Source of the DNA: Collinsella sp. AF25-2LB
Lineage (GTDB): Bacteria > Actinomycetota > Coriobacteriia > Coriobacteriales > Coriobacteriaceae
DNA: 64,000 nt
Direction: 5' to 3'
Assembly (NCBI RefSeq): GCF_003458415.1
Contig: NZ_QRUF01000002.1
Coordinates: 62,285-126,284 of the forward strand
Both the position numbers and the translations under genes were made by a program. This document shows positions 8,477-16,843 of this stretch, piece by piece. How positions within the stretch are numbered: position 1 is the stretch's first letter; each line of letters starts with the position of its first letter. Under the pieces are notes generated by a model. The model made no database searches, was not told where the DNA came from, and saw only the letters and a program-made list of their open reading frames with translations.

Positions 8477-9882
8477 GTGAGCACCCCCAACAAACCGATC
8501 GCGTGCTGCGCGACACCCGCGTTCTGACGCTGCGCATTTGGGCTGTTGTCGGCTGCATTGTTATTGCTGCTGTCATCTTTAACCTTATGGGCATCCTGGC
8601 ACCGGTTATTGAGTTTCTTGCCGTTGGCTCCATCATTGCTTTTGTGATGTCCCCGATCACCAACTGGCTCGAGCACCATGGCGTGAATCGCGGCATCGGT
8701 TCGCTTATCGCGCTAATTGTTGTTGTTGCCGTGCTCGTCGGTGTCGTTTGCATCTTGTCGCCGATTCTCTTTGGTCAGATCATGGAAGTCCTGAGCCTCC
8801 TGCCCGAGCAGCTTCGTGTTGCGGGTGGCGACCTCAACGATATGATCTCGCATGCCAAGACGCTCAACAACACGCCGCTCAAGGAGTATTTGGACGACAA
8901 CCTGTCGTCGCTGGTTGCCGTGGCATCGAAGTATGTGTCTCAGATCGCTGCCGAGCTTGGCCGCGGTGTGTTCCCGCTCATCACCAATACGGCCTCGCAG
9001 TTGTTCGTGATCTTCCTTGGTCTGGTGCTTGCGTACTGGATGGCCTGCGACTACCCTCGCATGCACCACGAGATTTGCACCATCATCGGTCAGGAGAAGG
9101 AGACCTCGTACCGCTTTATGGTCGCCATCCTTTCTCGCTCTGTCGGCGGCTACATGCGCGGTATGGTCGTGACGTCCATCTGCGGTGGTTTCCTCGCCTT
9201 TATCGGTTTTATGATCATCGGCCATCCGTATGCGGCGCTCATGGCTATCTTTACCGGCATCATGCATTTGGTTCCGGTCGTCGGTCCTTGGGTGAGCGCG
9301 GCAATCGCCACAGTGCTCGGTTTCATGTTCAGCCCCATGTTGGCGTTATGGACGCTCATCGTGACGATGGTCGCGCAAAACGTCACCGATAACGTGATTT
9401 CGCCTAAGGTTATGCAGAGCTCGGTGCAGGTGCATCCCATTATGAGCCTCACGGCGCTCGTTATTGGCTCGGCACTCATGGGCCCCATCGGCATGATTAT
9501 TGCCATTCCACTGTGCGCGGCCCTCAAGGGTATCTTCGTGTACTACTTCGAGAACGAGACCGGTCGCCAGCTTGTGGCCTATGACGGCGCCGTGTTTAAG
9601 GGCACACCGTACCGCGATGCCGATGGCAACCCGGTCGCCGCCTATGACGCGCTCGGCGACGACACCTTCATCTATGAGTCCGAGCTCATCGGCAATGAGA
9701 CTGCGCCCGAGGCCAAGGCCATGCCCAAGCCCGAGCTCGATAATCCCTGGATTAAACTCTCGAGCCTGCAGCCCGATGCCACGGGCTTCTTCAAGAACCC
9801 CTTCGCCAAGGACGATGACTCCAACTCGGACGACGACACCAAAACCGGCATCGACGGCTCCATGGACGATGACGACAACTAG
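8473..9882 (+). CDS. AI-2E family transporter (PerM/YdiK, UPF0118)
   Basis: 469 residues, ATG overlapping the sigma stop. About eight hydrophobic segments include pairs near 18-45, 68-95, 165-190, 215-250 and 285-345. Family-like sequences include MHLVPVVGPWVSA and the conserved region near SPKVMQSSVQVHP. The last ~100 residues are soluble and end in a strongly acidic tail (runs of Asp). Members export small molecules or work as sodium/proton antiporters, and the substrate is usually unknown. Co-transcription with a sigma factor suggests a stress-linked function. Confidence 0.82.
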   Translation: MSEHPQQTDRVLRDTRVLTLRIWAVVGCIVIAAVIFNLMGILAPVIEFLAVGSIIAFVMSPITNWLEHHGVNRGIGSLIALIVVVAVLVGVVCILSPILFGQIMEVLSLLPEQLRVAGGDLNDMISHAKTLNNTPLKEYLDDNLSSLVAVASKYVSQIAAELGRGVFPLITNTASQLFVIFLGLVLAYWMACDYPRMHHEICTIIGQEKETSYRFMVAILSRSVGGYMRGMVVTSICGGFLAFIGFMIIGHPYAALMAIFTGIMHLVPVVGPWVSAAIATVLGFMFSPMLALWTLIVTMVAQNVTDNVISPKVMQSSVQVHPIMSLTALVIGSALMGPIGMIIAIPLCAALKGIFVYYFENETGRQLVAYDGAVFKGTPYRDADGNPVAAYDALGDDTFIYESELIGNETAPEAKAMPKPELDNPWIKLSSLQPDATGFFKNPFAKDDDSNSDDDTKTGIDGSMDDDDN

Positions 9883-9933
9883 CGGGGTAATTCGGGTTAA
9901 CATTCATACGCGCTAACATGCAATTTCGCTGAA

Positions 9934-9961
9934 GGGCCGGCATTGTGCCGGCCCTCTTTTT
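9934..9961 (+). terminator. Intrinsic terminator before alaS
   Basis: A 9-bp GC-rich stem (GGGCCGGCA, 9934-9942, with 9946-9954) has loop TTG and is followed by TCTTTTTTT. It ends the DUF948-sigma-AI-2E unit. Confidence 0.9.
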
Positions 9962-10034
9962 TGCACATACGCGGCGGGATGGTAATATCGTTACGTTTGA
10001 ACTGTTTCGATGTGAAACCGAGGAGATTCCCTCT

Positions 10035-12692
10035 ATGAGTGCTGACTACCCGTCAATGACTACGGCCGAGATTCGCTCTAAGTTCCTCAACTTCTTTGAG
10101 GAGCGCGGTCTTAAGCTCTATCCTTCTTCGTCCCTCGTCCCCGACGATCCTTCTCTGCTGCTTGCCAACGCCGGCATGAACCAGTTTAAGGAGTACTACC
10201 AGGGCAAGAAGACCATGAAGGAGATCGGCGCGATCTCCTGCCAGAAGTGCGTCCGCACCAATGACATCGATTGCATCGGCGAGGACGGCCGTCATCTGTC
10301 GTTCTTCGAGATGCTTGGCGATTTCTCTTTTGGCGGCGTCTCCAAGGAGCAGGCTTGCGCTTGGGCCTTTGAGCTCATCACCAAGGAGTTCAAGCTGCCG
10401 CTCGACCGCCTGTACTTTACCGTCTTTACCGAGGACGACGAGACCCACGACGTGTGGCGTTCTCTGGGCGTTGCCGAGGACCACATCTCCCGCCTGGGCG
10501 AGGACGACAACTTCTGGGCCGCTGGCCCCACCGGTCCCTGCGGTCCGTGCTCCGAGATCTACTTTGACATGGGCGAGGAGGTCGGCTGCGGCAGCCCCGA
10601 CTGCAAGCCTGGCTGCGACTGCGACCGCTTCCTTGAGTTCTGGAACCTCGTGTTTACCCAGTACGACCGCCAGGAGGACGGCTCCATGCCGGAGCTGCCG
10701 CACCGCAACCTCGATACGGGCATGGGCCTGGAGCGTATGGCCGCTATCATGCAGCACAAGACCGCTAACTACGACGGCGATCTGATGCAGCACCTCATCA
10801 AGCTGGGCGAGGAGATCAGCGGCAAGACCTATGACGCCGACGATTACTCCGGCGCCAGCCGTTCTCTTCGCATCATCGCCGACCACTCCCGTGCTGTCGA
10901 CTTTATGATCTCGGACGGCATCCTTCCCGGTAACGAGGGTCGTGAGTACGTCCTTCGCCGCCTGCTCCGCCGCGCCGTTTTCCACGGTCGCCTGCTGGGC
11001 ATCGAGGGTGCCTTCCTGACCAAGTTTATCGACGAGGTCAACGCTCAGATGGGCGAGGCCTATCCCGAATTGCTCAAGAACGTCGCGCTCGTCAAGGGTA
11101 TCGTTGCCTCCGAGGAGGAGCGCTTCTCCACGACGCTCGACAACGGCCGCGTTTACCTGGACGAGGCTCTGGCCGCGCTTGCCGAGGGCGCTGTGCTTCC
11201 GGGCGATGTTGCCTTTAAGCTTCACGACACCTTTGGTTTCCCCATCGACCTGACCGTCGAGATCGCCGGCACCGCTGGCCACGACGTCGACATGGACGGC
11301 TTCACTGCCTGCATGGAGGACCAGAAGGCCCGCGCCCGCGCCAACGCCAAGGGCGATGCCTGGGGCAGCTTCAACGACGTGTGGGTCGAGCTTTCCGACA
11401 AGGTCGCTGCGACCGAGTTCGATGGCTATGACAACGACGTCATCGAGGGCGCCAAGGTTGTCGCCATCGTGCGCAACGGCGAGTCCGTCGAGTCCGCTGC
11501 CGCCGGCGAGGACGTCGAGGTCGTGCTCGACCGCACCCCGTTCTATGCCGAGATGGGTGGTCAGCAGGGCGATGCCGGCAAGCTTTCCGCCGAGGGCGTT
11601 GTTCTGACCGTTGCCGACACCAAGAACCACAACGGCCTGTATGCCCACGTCGCGCACGTTGCCGATGGCACGCTGACTGTCGGTGCCGCTGTTACCGCCG
11701 CGCTCGACGCCGAGCGCCGTGGCTTCCTGCGCCGCAATCACACCGCCACGCACCTGCTCGACGCTGCCCTTAAGCAGGTCCTGGGCGAGCACGTCTCCCA
11801 GGCCGGCTCGCTGGTGACGCCCGAGCACCTGCGCTTTGACTTTACGCACTTCGAGGCCCTTTCCTCCGAGCAGCTCAAGGCTGTAGAGGACCTGGTCAAC
11901 CAGCAGATCTTCGCCTCCAAGCCGGTCGTGACCCGTGTTATGGGCATCGACGAGGCTAAGGCTGCCGGCGCTGTCGCTCTGTTTGGAGAGAAGTACGGCG
12001 ATGTCGTCCGCGTCGTCTCCGTGGGCGCCGAGGACCAGCCGTTTTCTCGCGAGCTCTGCGGTGGCACGCACGCTGCCAATACCGCCGAGATCGGCCTGTT
12101 CAAGATTATTTCCGAGTCCTCTACGGGCTCGAACGTCCGCCGTATCGAGGCCGTGACCTCTAAGGGTGCTCTCGACTATATGGCCGACCGCCTGGCGCTC
12201 GTTGACGCCGCCGCCGCTGCGCTCAAGTGCCGCGTCGACGAGGTTCCCGCTCGCGTGGAGAACCTGCAGGCCGAGCTGCGCGAGACGTCCAACAAGCTCA
12301 AGAAGGCGCTGACCGGTGGCTCCTCCGACGCCATCTCCAGCGCCATCGAGGGCGCCGTCGAGCTCGATGGCTACAAGCTCGTCGTCGCCGAGCTGCAGGG
12401 CCTTGAGGCTGCCGACCTGCGCAACGTATGGGATACCGTGCACCAGAAGGTCGCCGGCCCTGTCGCCTGCGTCGTCGCGAGCGTGACCGAGAAGGGCACC
12501 CCGGCCCTGCTCGCCGCTGGTTCCGATGACGCCGTCAAGGCCGGTTTCCACGCCGGCAATGTGATCAAGCAGATCGCGGGCCTGGTCGACGGTCGCGGTG
12601 GCGGCCGTCCCAACATGGCCCAGGCCGGTGGCAAGAACGCCGCCGGTATCGCCGATGCCCTCGCGGCCGCCAAGACCGCGCTCGGCGCCTAA
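10035..12692 (+). CDS. alaS: Alanyl-tRNA synthetase
   Basis: 885 residues, ATG 10035 behind AGGAG (10021-10025). The N-terminal class II catalytic core includes FFEMLGDFSFGG and the glycine-rich TGMGLERM. The editing domain carries the zinc site H569-x3-H573 (NHTATHLL) and C675-G-G-T-H679. A C-terminal DHHA1/C-Ala region ends with the Gly-rich GRGGGRPNMAQAGG. It charges tRNA-Ala and clears mischarged Ser/Gly. ruvX follows after 17 nt, the common alaS-ruvX-mltG order in Gram-positive bacteria. A four-cysteine insert (CGSPDCKPGCDCD) lies near residue 190. Confidence 0.97.
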   Translation: MSADYPSMTTAEIRSKFLNFFEERGLKLYPSSSLVPDDPSLLLANAGMNQFKEYYQGKKTMKEIGAISCQKCVRTNDIDCIGEDGRHLSFFEMLGDFSFGGVSKEQACAWAFELITKEFKLPLDRLYFTVFTEDDETHDVWRSLGVAEDHISRLGEDDNFWAAGPTGPCGPCSEIYFDMGEEVGCGSPDCKPGCDCDRFLEFWNLVFTQYDRQEDGSMPELPHRNLDTGMGLERMAAIMQHKTANYDGDLMQHLIKLGEEISGKTYDADDYSGASRSLRIIADHSRAVDFMISDGILPGNEGREYVLRRLLRRAVFHGRLLGIEGAFLTKFIDEVNAQMGEAYPELLKNVALVKGIVASEEERFSTTLDNGRVYLDEALAALAEGAVLPGDVAFKLHDTFGFPIDLTVEIAGTAGHDVDMDGFTACMEDQKARARANAKGDAWGSFNDVWVELSDKVAATEFDGYDNDVIEGAKVVAIVRNGESVESAAAGEDVEVVLDRTPFYAEMGGQQGDAGKLSAEGVVLTVADTKNHNGLYAHVAHVADGTLTVGAAVTAALDAERRGFLRRNHTATHLLDAALKQVLGEHVSQAGSLVTPEHLRFDFTHFEALSSEQLKAVEDLVNQQIFASKPVVTRVMGIDEAKAAGAVALFGEKYGDVVRVVSVGAEDQPFSRELCGGTHAANTAEIGLFKIISESSTGSNVRRIEAVTSKGALDYMADRLALVDAAAAALKCRVDEVPARVENLQAELRETSNKLKKALTGGSSDAISSAIEGAVELDGYKLVVAELQGLEAADLRNVWDTVHQKVAGPVACVVASVTEKGTPALLAAGSDDAVKAGFHAGNVIKQIAGLVDGRGGGRPNMAQAGGKNAAGIADALAAAKTALGA

Positions 12693-12709
12693 GAATCTAA
12701 GAAGTCACT

Positions 12710-13138
12710 GTGGTCGCGCTTGCGTTGGACATAGGGGAGACCAGGATTGGCATCGCCGTCTCGAGCCGTGATGGCAAGATGGCGATGCCCGTCAAGGTGC
12801 TCCCGGCCGCCGAGGTCACCGGTATGGCCAAGACGTTCCGCTACCTGGTCGAGGACTATGAGCCCGACATCCTGGTAAGCGGACGTCCCCTGACCATGGC
12901 CGGTGAGCCCGGCCCTCAGGCCGAGCGCGTTGCCGCTGTGGCGCAAAAGATTGCCGACGAGCTCGATCTTCCGCTGGAGTTTGAGGACGAGCGTCTGTCC
13001 TCGCAAGAGGCCAAGCGTATCCTGCGCGAGCAGGGACTCAACGAAAAGCAGATGAGGGGCAAGATCGACATGATTGCCGCCAGCCTGTTTTTGCAGACGT
13101 GGCTCGATCGTAAAAACGAGGAGGTCCAGCATGCCTAG
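12710..13138 (+). CDS. ruvX: RuvX/YqgF family endonuclease (Holliday junction resolvase-like)
   Basis: 142 residues with a GTG start at 12710. It opens with LALDIGETRIGIAVS, the RNase H-like first strand (D-x-G-x-x-R-I-G). The second acidic motif is FEDERLSS and the C-terminal Asp is in KIDMIAASLFLQ. The family includes YqgF, implicated in 16S rRNA 5' processing and once proposed as a resolvase. The stop overlaps the mltG start by 8 nt. Confidence 0.9.
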   Translation: MVALALDIGETRIGIAVSSRDGKMAMPVKVLPAAEVTGMAKTFRYLVEDYEPDILVSGRPLTMAGEPGPQAERVAAVAQKIADELDLPLEFEDERLSSQEAKRILREQGLNEKQMRGKIDMIAASLFLQTWLDRKNEEVQHA

Positions 13139-14564
13139 TGCTTCCGATCCGCGCCAGCCGAATCGTACACGTCAGCCGGAGTCGCGCCCTGCCCAGCCTG
13201 GCCAGCGTCCGGCACAGCCGACGCAGCGCGCAGCTCAGCCTGCCGCGCGCCCGGTGCAGTCCTTCTCTCGTTCGGCCCAACCTGTTCAACGGACGGGTCA
13301 GCAGCCTTCTGCTCGTTCGGTTCAGCATCCGGCTTCTCATGCGGCTCAGCAGCCTTCTGCTCGTACGGCCCAGCCTGCAGGCGGCACCCGCTTTAAGCAG
13401 CAGGTACCTACCCAGCGAACGCAGACCCCCCAATCGCATTCGCATCACGCTCGCGGTTCGCATGGCGTTGCTCCGGCGACCCGTTCGAGCTACAACACGC
13501 ATGCTCGTCGCGGTGCTCAAAAGAAGAGTTCTCCGGTTCCCATGATCATCGGCATTGTGGTGGCGGTGCTCGCGCTTGCTGCGATTGCTTTCTTTGTCGT
13601 GCCGGCCGTCAAGGGCTTCTTTGCCGGTGAGGATACGAAGGTCACGGCTGGTCAGCAGGTTACGGTGACCATTCCCGACGGTGCATCGGGCGATACGATC
13701 GCTTCGATTCTCTCCGAGAACCATATCGTCGAGAATCCAAAGGATTACTATGCGGCGGTGAAAAAGCTCAACGCCGATATGTCGCTCAAGCCTGGTACTT
13801 ATTCGTTCACCACACTCATGGATGCGACCAAGGTTGTTCAGCAGCTCATGGAAGGCCCCAACGCGGGCTCCAATGCGCTGACTATCCCTGAGGGCCTAAC
13901 GGTCGATCAAGTTGCCGACCGTGTGGCCCAGGCCTACGGCGGCATCTCTAAGGAAGACTTCCTCAACCAGGCCAAGGCCTCCAACTACGTGGACGACTAT
14001 AGCTTCCTTAAGGGCGCCGCCAACGACTCGCTTGAGGGTTTCTTGTTCCCCAAGACCTATTCGTTGGGTGATTCGCCGACGGCCGATGACGTGATTCGCG
14101 CTATGCTCGATCAGTTTAAGACCGAGTACAAGTCGCTTGACTTTGCGAGCTGCGAAGCCAAGATCAAGGAGCGCTACGGTGTGGAGATGTCCGACTACGA
14201 CATCGTCAACTTGGCCTCTATCGTTGAGCGCGAGGGCCTCAACGCCGATCAACGTGCGCACGTGGCCTCGGTCTTCTACAACCGCCTTGCCGGCAAGCTC
14301 GACGGTCTGCGCTATCTCAACAGCGATGCGACCATGATGTATGTCACCGGTGGCGAGGTTACCGCCGACGACCTGCAGAGCGATAGCCCGTATAACACCT
14401 ATAAGCATGAGGGCCTGCCGCCCACGCCCATCTGCTCTCCGTCGCTCGAGGCACTCAAGGCCACGCTTGAGCCGACCGACTCCGATGACCTGTATTTCTA
14501 CATTACGCAGGACGAGGAGTACTTCTCGCAAACCTACGAAGAGCATCAACAGTCTTGGAATTAG
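13131..14564 (+). CDS. mltG: Endolytic murein transglycosylase MltG (YceG)
   Basis: 477 residues, ATG 13131 behind GAGGAGG. The cytoplasmic N-terminus (about 1-130) is low-complexity, built from imperfect (R/Q)PAQP-type Pro/Gln/Arg repeats. One membrane helix follows (about 138-163). The extracellular part has a LysM-like stretch (VTIPDGASGDTIASIL) and the YceG domain. The catalytic Glu is in SIVEREGLNADQR (about residue 366), with LRYLNSDATMMYV and the C-terminal YFYITQDEEYFSQTYEEH. It cuts nascent glycan strands and sets their length. The repeat-rich cytoplasmic tail may scaffold divisome or elongasome partners. Confidence 0.92.
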   Translation: MPSASDPRQPNRTRQPESRPAQPGQRPAQPTQRAAQPAARPVQSFSRSAQPVQRTGQQPSARSVQHPASHAAQQPSARTAQPAGGTRFKQQVPTQRTQTPQSHSHHARGSHGVAPATRSSYNTHARRGAQKKSSPVPMIIGIVVAVLALAAIAFFVVPAVKGFFAGEDTKVTAGQQVTVTIPDGASGDTIASILSENHIVENPKDYYAAVKKLNADMSLKPGTYSFTTLMDATKVVQQLMEGPNAGSNALTIPEGLTVDQVADRVAQAYGGISKEDFLNQAKASNYVDDYSFLKGAANDSLEGFLFPKTYSLGDSPTADDVIRAMLDQFKTEYKSLDFASCEAKIKERYGVEMSDYDIVNLASIVEREGLNADQRAHVASVFYNRLAGKLDGLRYLNSDATMMYVTGGEVTADDLQSDSPYNTYKHEGLPPTPICSPSLEALKATLEPTDSDDLYFYITQDEEYFSQTYEEHQQSWN

Positions 14565-14565
14565 C

Positions 14566-15063
14566 ATGAGGATTTTTAGCCCCAAACGATACGTTGCCTC
14601 GGTCGATCGCATCGACCTTGATACCCTGTGGGCCGACGGCAAACGCGCCATTCTGCTCGATCGCGATAACACCCTGGTGCCGCGCGACACCGAGCAGGTT
14701 CCCGCCGCGGTTTCCGCTTGGCTCGATGCCGCCCGCGCCAAAGGCTTTAAGCTGTGCATGGTGTCCAACAACTGGCATCGCGACCAGGTCATGAGCTCTG
14801 CACGCGAGCTGGGACTCGAGGCCATCAGCCACGCCATGAAGCCGGCGCCGTTTGCCCTCAAGGCGGGTCTTAAGCGCCTCGGCGCCACGGCCGACGAGGC
14901 GGTGCTGATCGGTGATCAGCTCTACACGGACGTGTGGAGCGGCAACTTCGCCGGCGTCGATACCATCTTGGTAAAGCCGCAGGCGACGCAGGACCTGTGG
15001 TATACGCAGATCTTCCGTATCTTTGAGCGCCGGGCCCTGCGCGACCTTCCCTGCGAGGATTAG
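14566..15063 (+). CDS. YqeG family HAD-IIIA phosphatase
   Basis: 165 residues, ATG 14566 one nt after the mltG stop. HAD motif I is LLDRDNTLVPRD, motif II VSNN, motif III the Lys in MKPAPFALK, and motif IV IGDQLYTDVWSGN. This fits the YqeG/PGP-like subgroup seen beside shikimate genes in Firmicutes and Coriobacteria. A soluble phosphatase; a role in phosphatidylglycerophosphate or small-phosphate hydrolysis is possible, but the substrate is not determined. Confidence 0.85.
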   Translation: MRIFSPKRYVASVDRIDLDTLWADGKRAILLDRDNTLVPRDTEQVPAAVSAWLDAARAKGFKLCMVSNNWHRDQVMSSARELGLEAISHAMKPAPFALKAGLKRLGATADEAVLIGDQLYTDVWSGNFAGVDTILVKPQATQDLWYTQIFRIFERRALRDLPCED

Positions 15064-15071
15064 GTCTCGCT

Positions 15072-15605
15072 ATGTCCCAGCACACCAAACACGGCTGCGA
15101 CCATATCTTCTTTATCGGCTTTTTGGGCGCGGGCAAATCGACGCTCGCGCGCAACGTCGGCACTATGTTTAAGCGGCGTTTTATCGATACCGACCGCCTG
15201 GTCGTGCGCCGTTGCGGCAAGTCGGTAACCGAGATTTTTGAGACCGAGGGCGAGGATCGTTTTCGCGAGCTCGAGACCTCGGCGCTCCGTTCGCTCCAAA
15301 GCGAGCGCAGCCTGTTGGTTTCGTGCGGGGGCGGTATCGTCGAGACGCCGGTGAATATTGAGCTGATGCACGAAATGGGTACGTGCGTGTACCTCGAGGG
15401 CGACTTCGAGGATTCGATTCGCCAGATTCGTCGGTCCGACACGCGCCCCGATTTCCGCTCGCCCGAGCATGCTGCGCGCCTGTTTGAGCATCGCCGTCCG
15501 CTGTATCGCCAGGCCGCTGACCTTACCCTTGATATTCGCAACAAGTCCTTCGAGGACGTTTCCTACCTTTGTGCCGAGATGCTTTTGGAGCGTGGACTGC
15601 TATGA
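15072..15605 (+). CDS. aroK: Shikimate kinase
   Basis: 177 residues. The P-loop GFLGAGKST is at about 18-26, IDTDRLVVRRCGKS provides the shikimate-binding Asp, and LVSCGGGIVETPVN is the conserved glycine motif. The lid arginines are in RSDTRPDF. It phosphorylates shikimate in the aromatic amino acid pathway. The 3' end overlaps the AroB-like gene by 4 nt. Confidence 0.9.
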   Translation: MSQHTKHGCDHIFFIGFLGAGKSTLARNVGTMFKRRFIDTDRLVVRRCGKSVTEIFETEGEDRFRELETSALRSLQSERSLLVSCGGGIVETPVNIELMHEMGTCVYLEGDFEDSIRQIRRSDTRPDFRSPEHAARLFEHRRPLYRQAADLTLDIRNKSFEDVSYLCAEMLLERGLL

Positions 15606-16711
15606 TTCGCCGTCAACTGATCAATTTCCAAAACCGCAGCGTCGATGTCCGCGTCGGATTGGGCGCGTTCGAGGAGCTACCGCGCATGTTTGCCTCTGCT
15701 GTGGGCAAGCCTAAGCGCGCGATGGTGGTTTGGGACGACGCCACATCCGAGCGTTTTGGTGAGGTCGTCGAGCATGCTCTGGTCGACGCCGGTTTTGCCG
15801 TGTCGCTGCTAGTCCTCGAGGTTTCGCCTGCTGGTGCCACGCTGGCCGATGCCGATGCTATCTTTGGCGCCCTGTCTGTCAACGGCATTACCTGCGACGA
15901 TCTGGTTGTCGCCGTTGGCGATGTCGCAACCTGCTCGGTTGTTAGCTGGTGCGCCAACCAGTGGTGCGGTCGCACCGAGTGCGCGCTGCTGCCGACGACG
16001 TTCGACGCCATGCTCACGGTCGCGACGACCATGAAGCCGCTCGTCGCCTCGTCGGCCAATGCGCTTCCCGCTATCGCGTTTCGTCCCGAACCGGGCTTGG
16101 TCGTTTGTGACCTCGACCTTGTTCGCGAGACGGACCCCGAGGACCTCAAGCTCGGCTTTGTGGTACTTGTTGGCACCATGCTTTCGAGCAGTAAGTCCCG
16201 CTGGAATCAGTTTATTGAGACCGTCCCCGAGATTCTCTCGGGCGAGGAAGTCGCGCTCGTCAATGCTGTTCAATGGTCTCAGACTGCCCGCAAGGACGTA
16301 CTGATGGCCACGAACCCGAGCGCCCGCCATGCGCTCGATTTTGGCAAGACGGGGGAGCGTACCCTGCGCGCTTGCTTGGGCGATGCCGCCTCGCAGGTCC
16401 CTGCCTACCAGCTGTTGTCCGAGGGCATGCGCTTTGAGGCGCGCCTAGCACATGATGCCTGCGACTTCGATATCGATTACGTCTTTGAGGTCGATGACTG
16501 CTTGGAGGACTTTGGTATCGAGGAACTTGCCTTCGATCTGGAGCCTGCCGCATATATCGAGGAGTTCCGTAGGCAGCAGTTCGCGCGCTCAAACCGCAGC
16601 ATGCTGCCGCTGCCCGCGGCACTCGGCGCCATTCGCCTAACGAACGTTGAGGACGAGGTTCTTGAGCGCCATGCTCACGCTTACTTGGCTTCTCGCAAAG
16701 AACTTCTCTAA
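15602..16711 (+). CDS. 3-dehydroquinate synthase-like protein, active-site degenerate
   Basis: 369 residues, ATG 15602, coupled to aroK. The overall order of AroB is recognisable: an N-terminal NAD-type region (VAVGDVATCSVVSW in place of the GGG(V)-x-D-x-x-G motif), LPTTFDAML in place of the LPTTLLA motif, and a C-terminal metal domain. The family L-N-F-G-H-T motif is DFGKT (residues 246-250), so the zinc-binding His is Lys. The second His motif (S-H-G-E) reads LLSEGM. Only the E of EDLKLGF resembles a metal ligand. It is probably a non-catalytic paralogue or one with changed function. The reading frame is intact and in-operon. Confidence 0.72.
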   Translation: MIRRQLINFQNRSVDVRVGLGAFEELPRMFASAVGKPKRAMVVWDDATSERFGEVVEHALVDAGFAVSLLVLEVSPAGATLADADAIFGALSVNGITCDDLVVAVGDVATCSVVSWCANQWCGRTECALLPTTFDAMLTVATTMKPLVASSANALPAIAFRPEPGLVVCDLDLVRETDPEDLKLGFVVLVGTMLSSSKSRWNQFIETVPEILSGEEVALVNAVQWSQTARKDVLMATNPSARHALDFGKTGERTLRACLGDAASQVPAYQLLSEGMRFEARLAHDACDFDIDYVFEVDDCLEDFGIEELAFDLEPAAYIEEFRRQQFARSNRSMLPLPAALGAIRLTNVEDEVLERHAHAYLASRKELL

Positions 16712-16748
16712 GATTTATTGACTTCCATCGTCTTTCGTATCATGTTGA

Positions 16749-16811
16749 GGGGCGGGTTTCCAATCGGTTGCGGATCGCATGCGATTCCGTCGTTCGGTTG
16801 AGACCCGTCCC
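16749..16811 (+). promoter_or_regulatory. Structured leader upstream of M24 peptidase gene
   Basis: A 12-bp outer stem with two G-U pairs (16749-16760 with 16800-16811) encloses an inner hairpin, CGGATCGC (16771-16778) with 16781-16789. No T-run follows, so it is unlikely to be a simple terminator and looks like a folded 5' leader. The ribosome site AAAGGA follows 20 nt later. Confidence 0.4.
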
Positions 16812-16843
16812 GTCTATATAGAGACAACAAGAAAGGAATCTGC

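Noticed and set aside
10053..12551. Open 832-codon frame antisense to alaS
   Set aside because: It mirrors alaS codon by codon, has Leu/Val/Gly/Asp-rich low-information sequence, no ribosome site and no family match; a GC-bias shadow.
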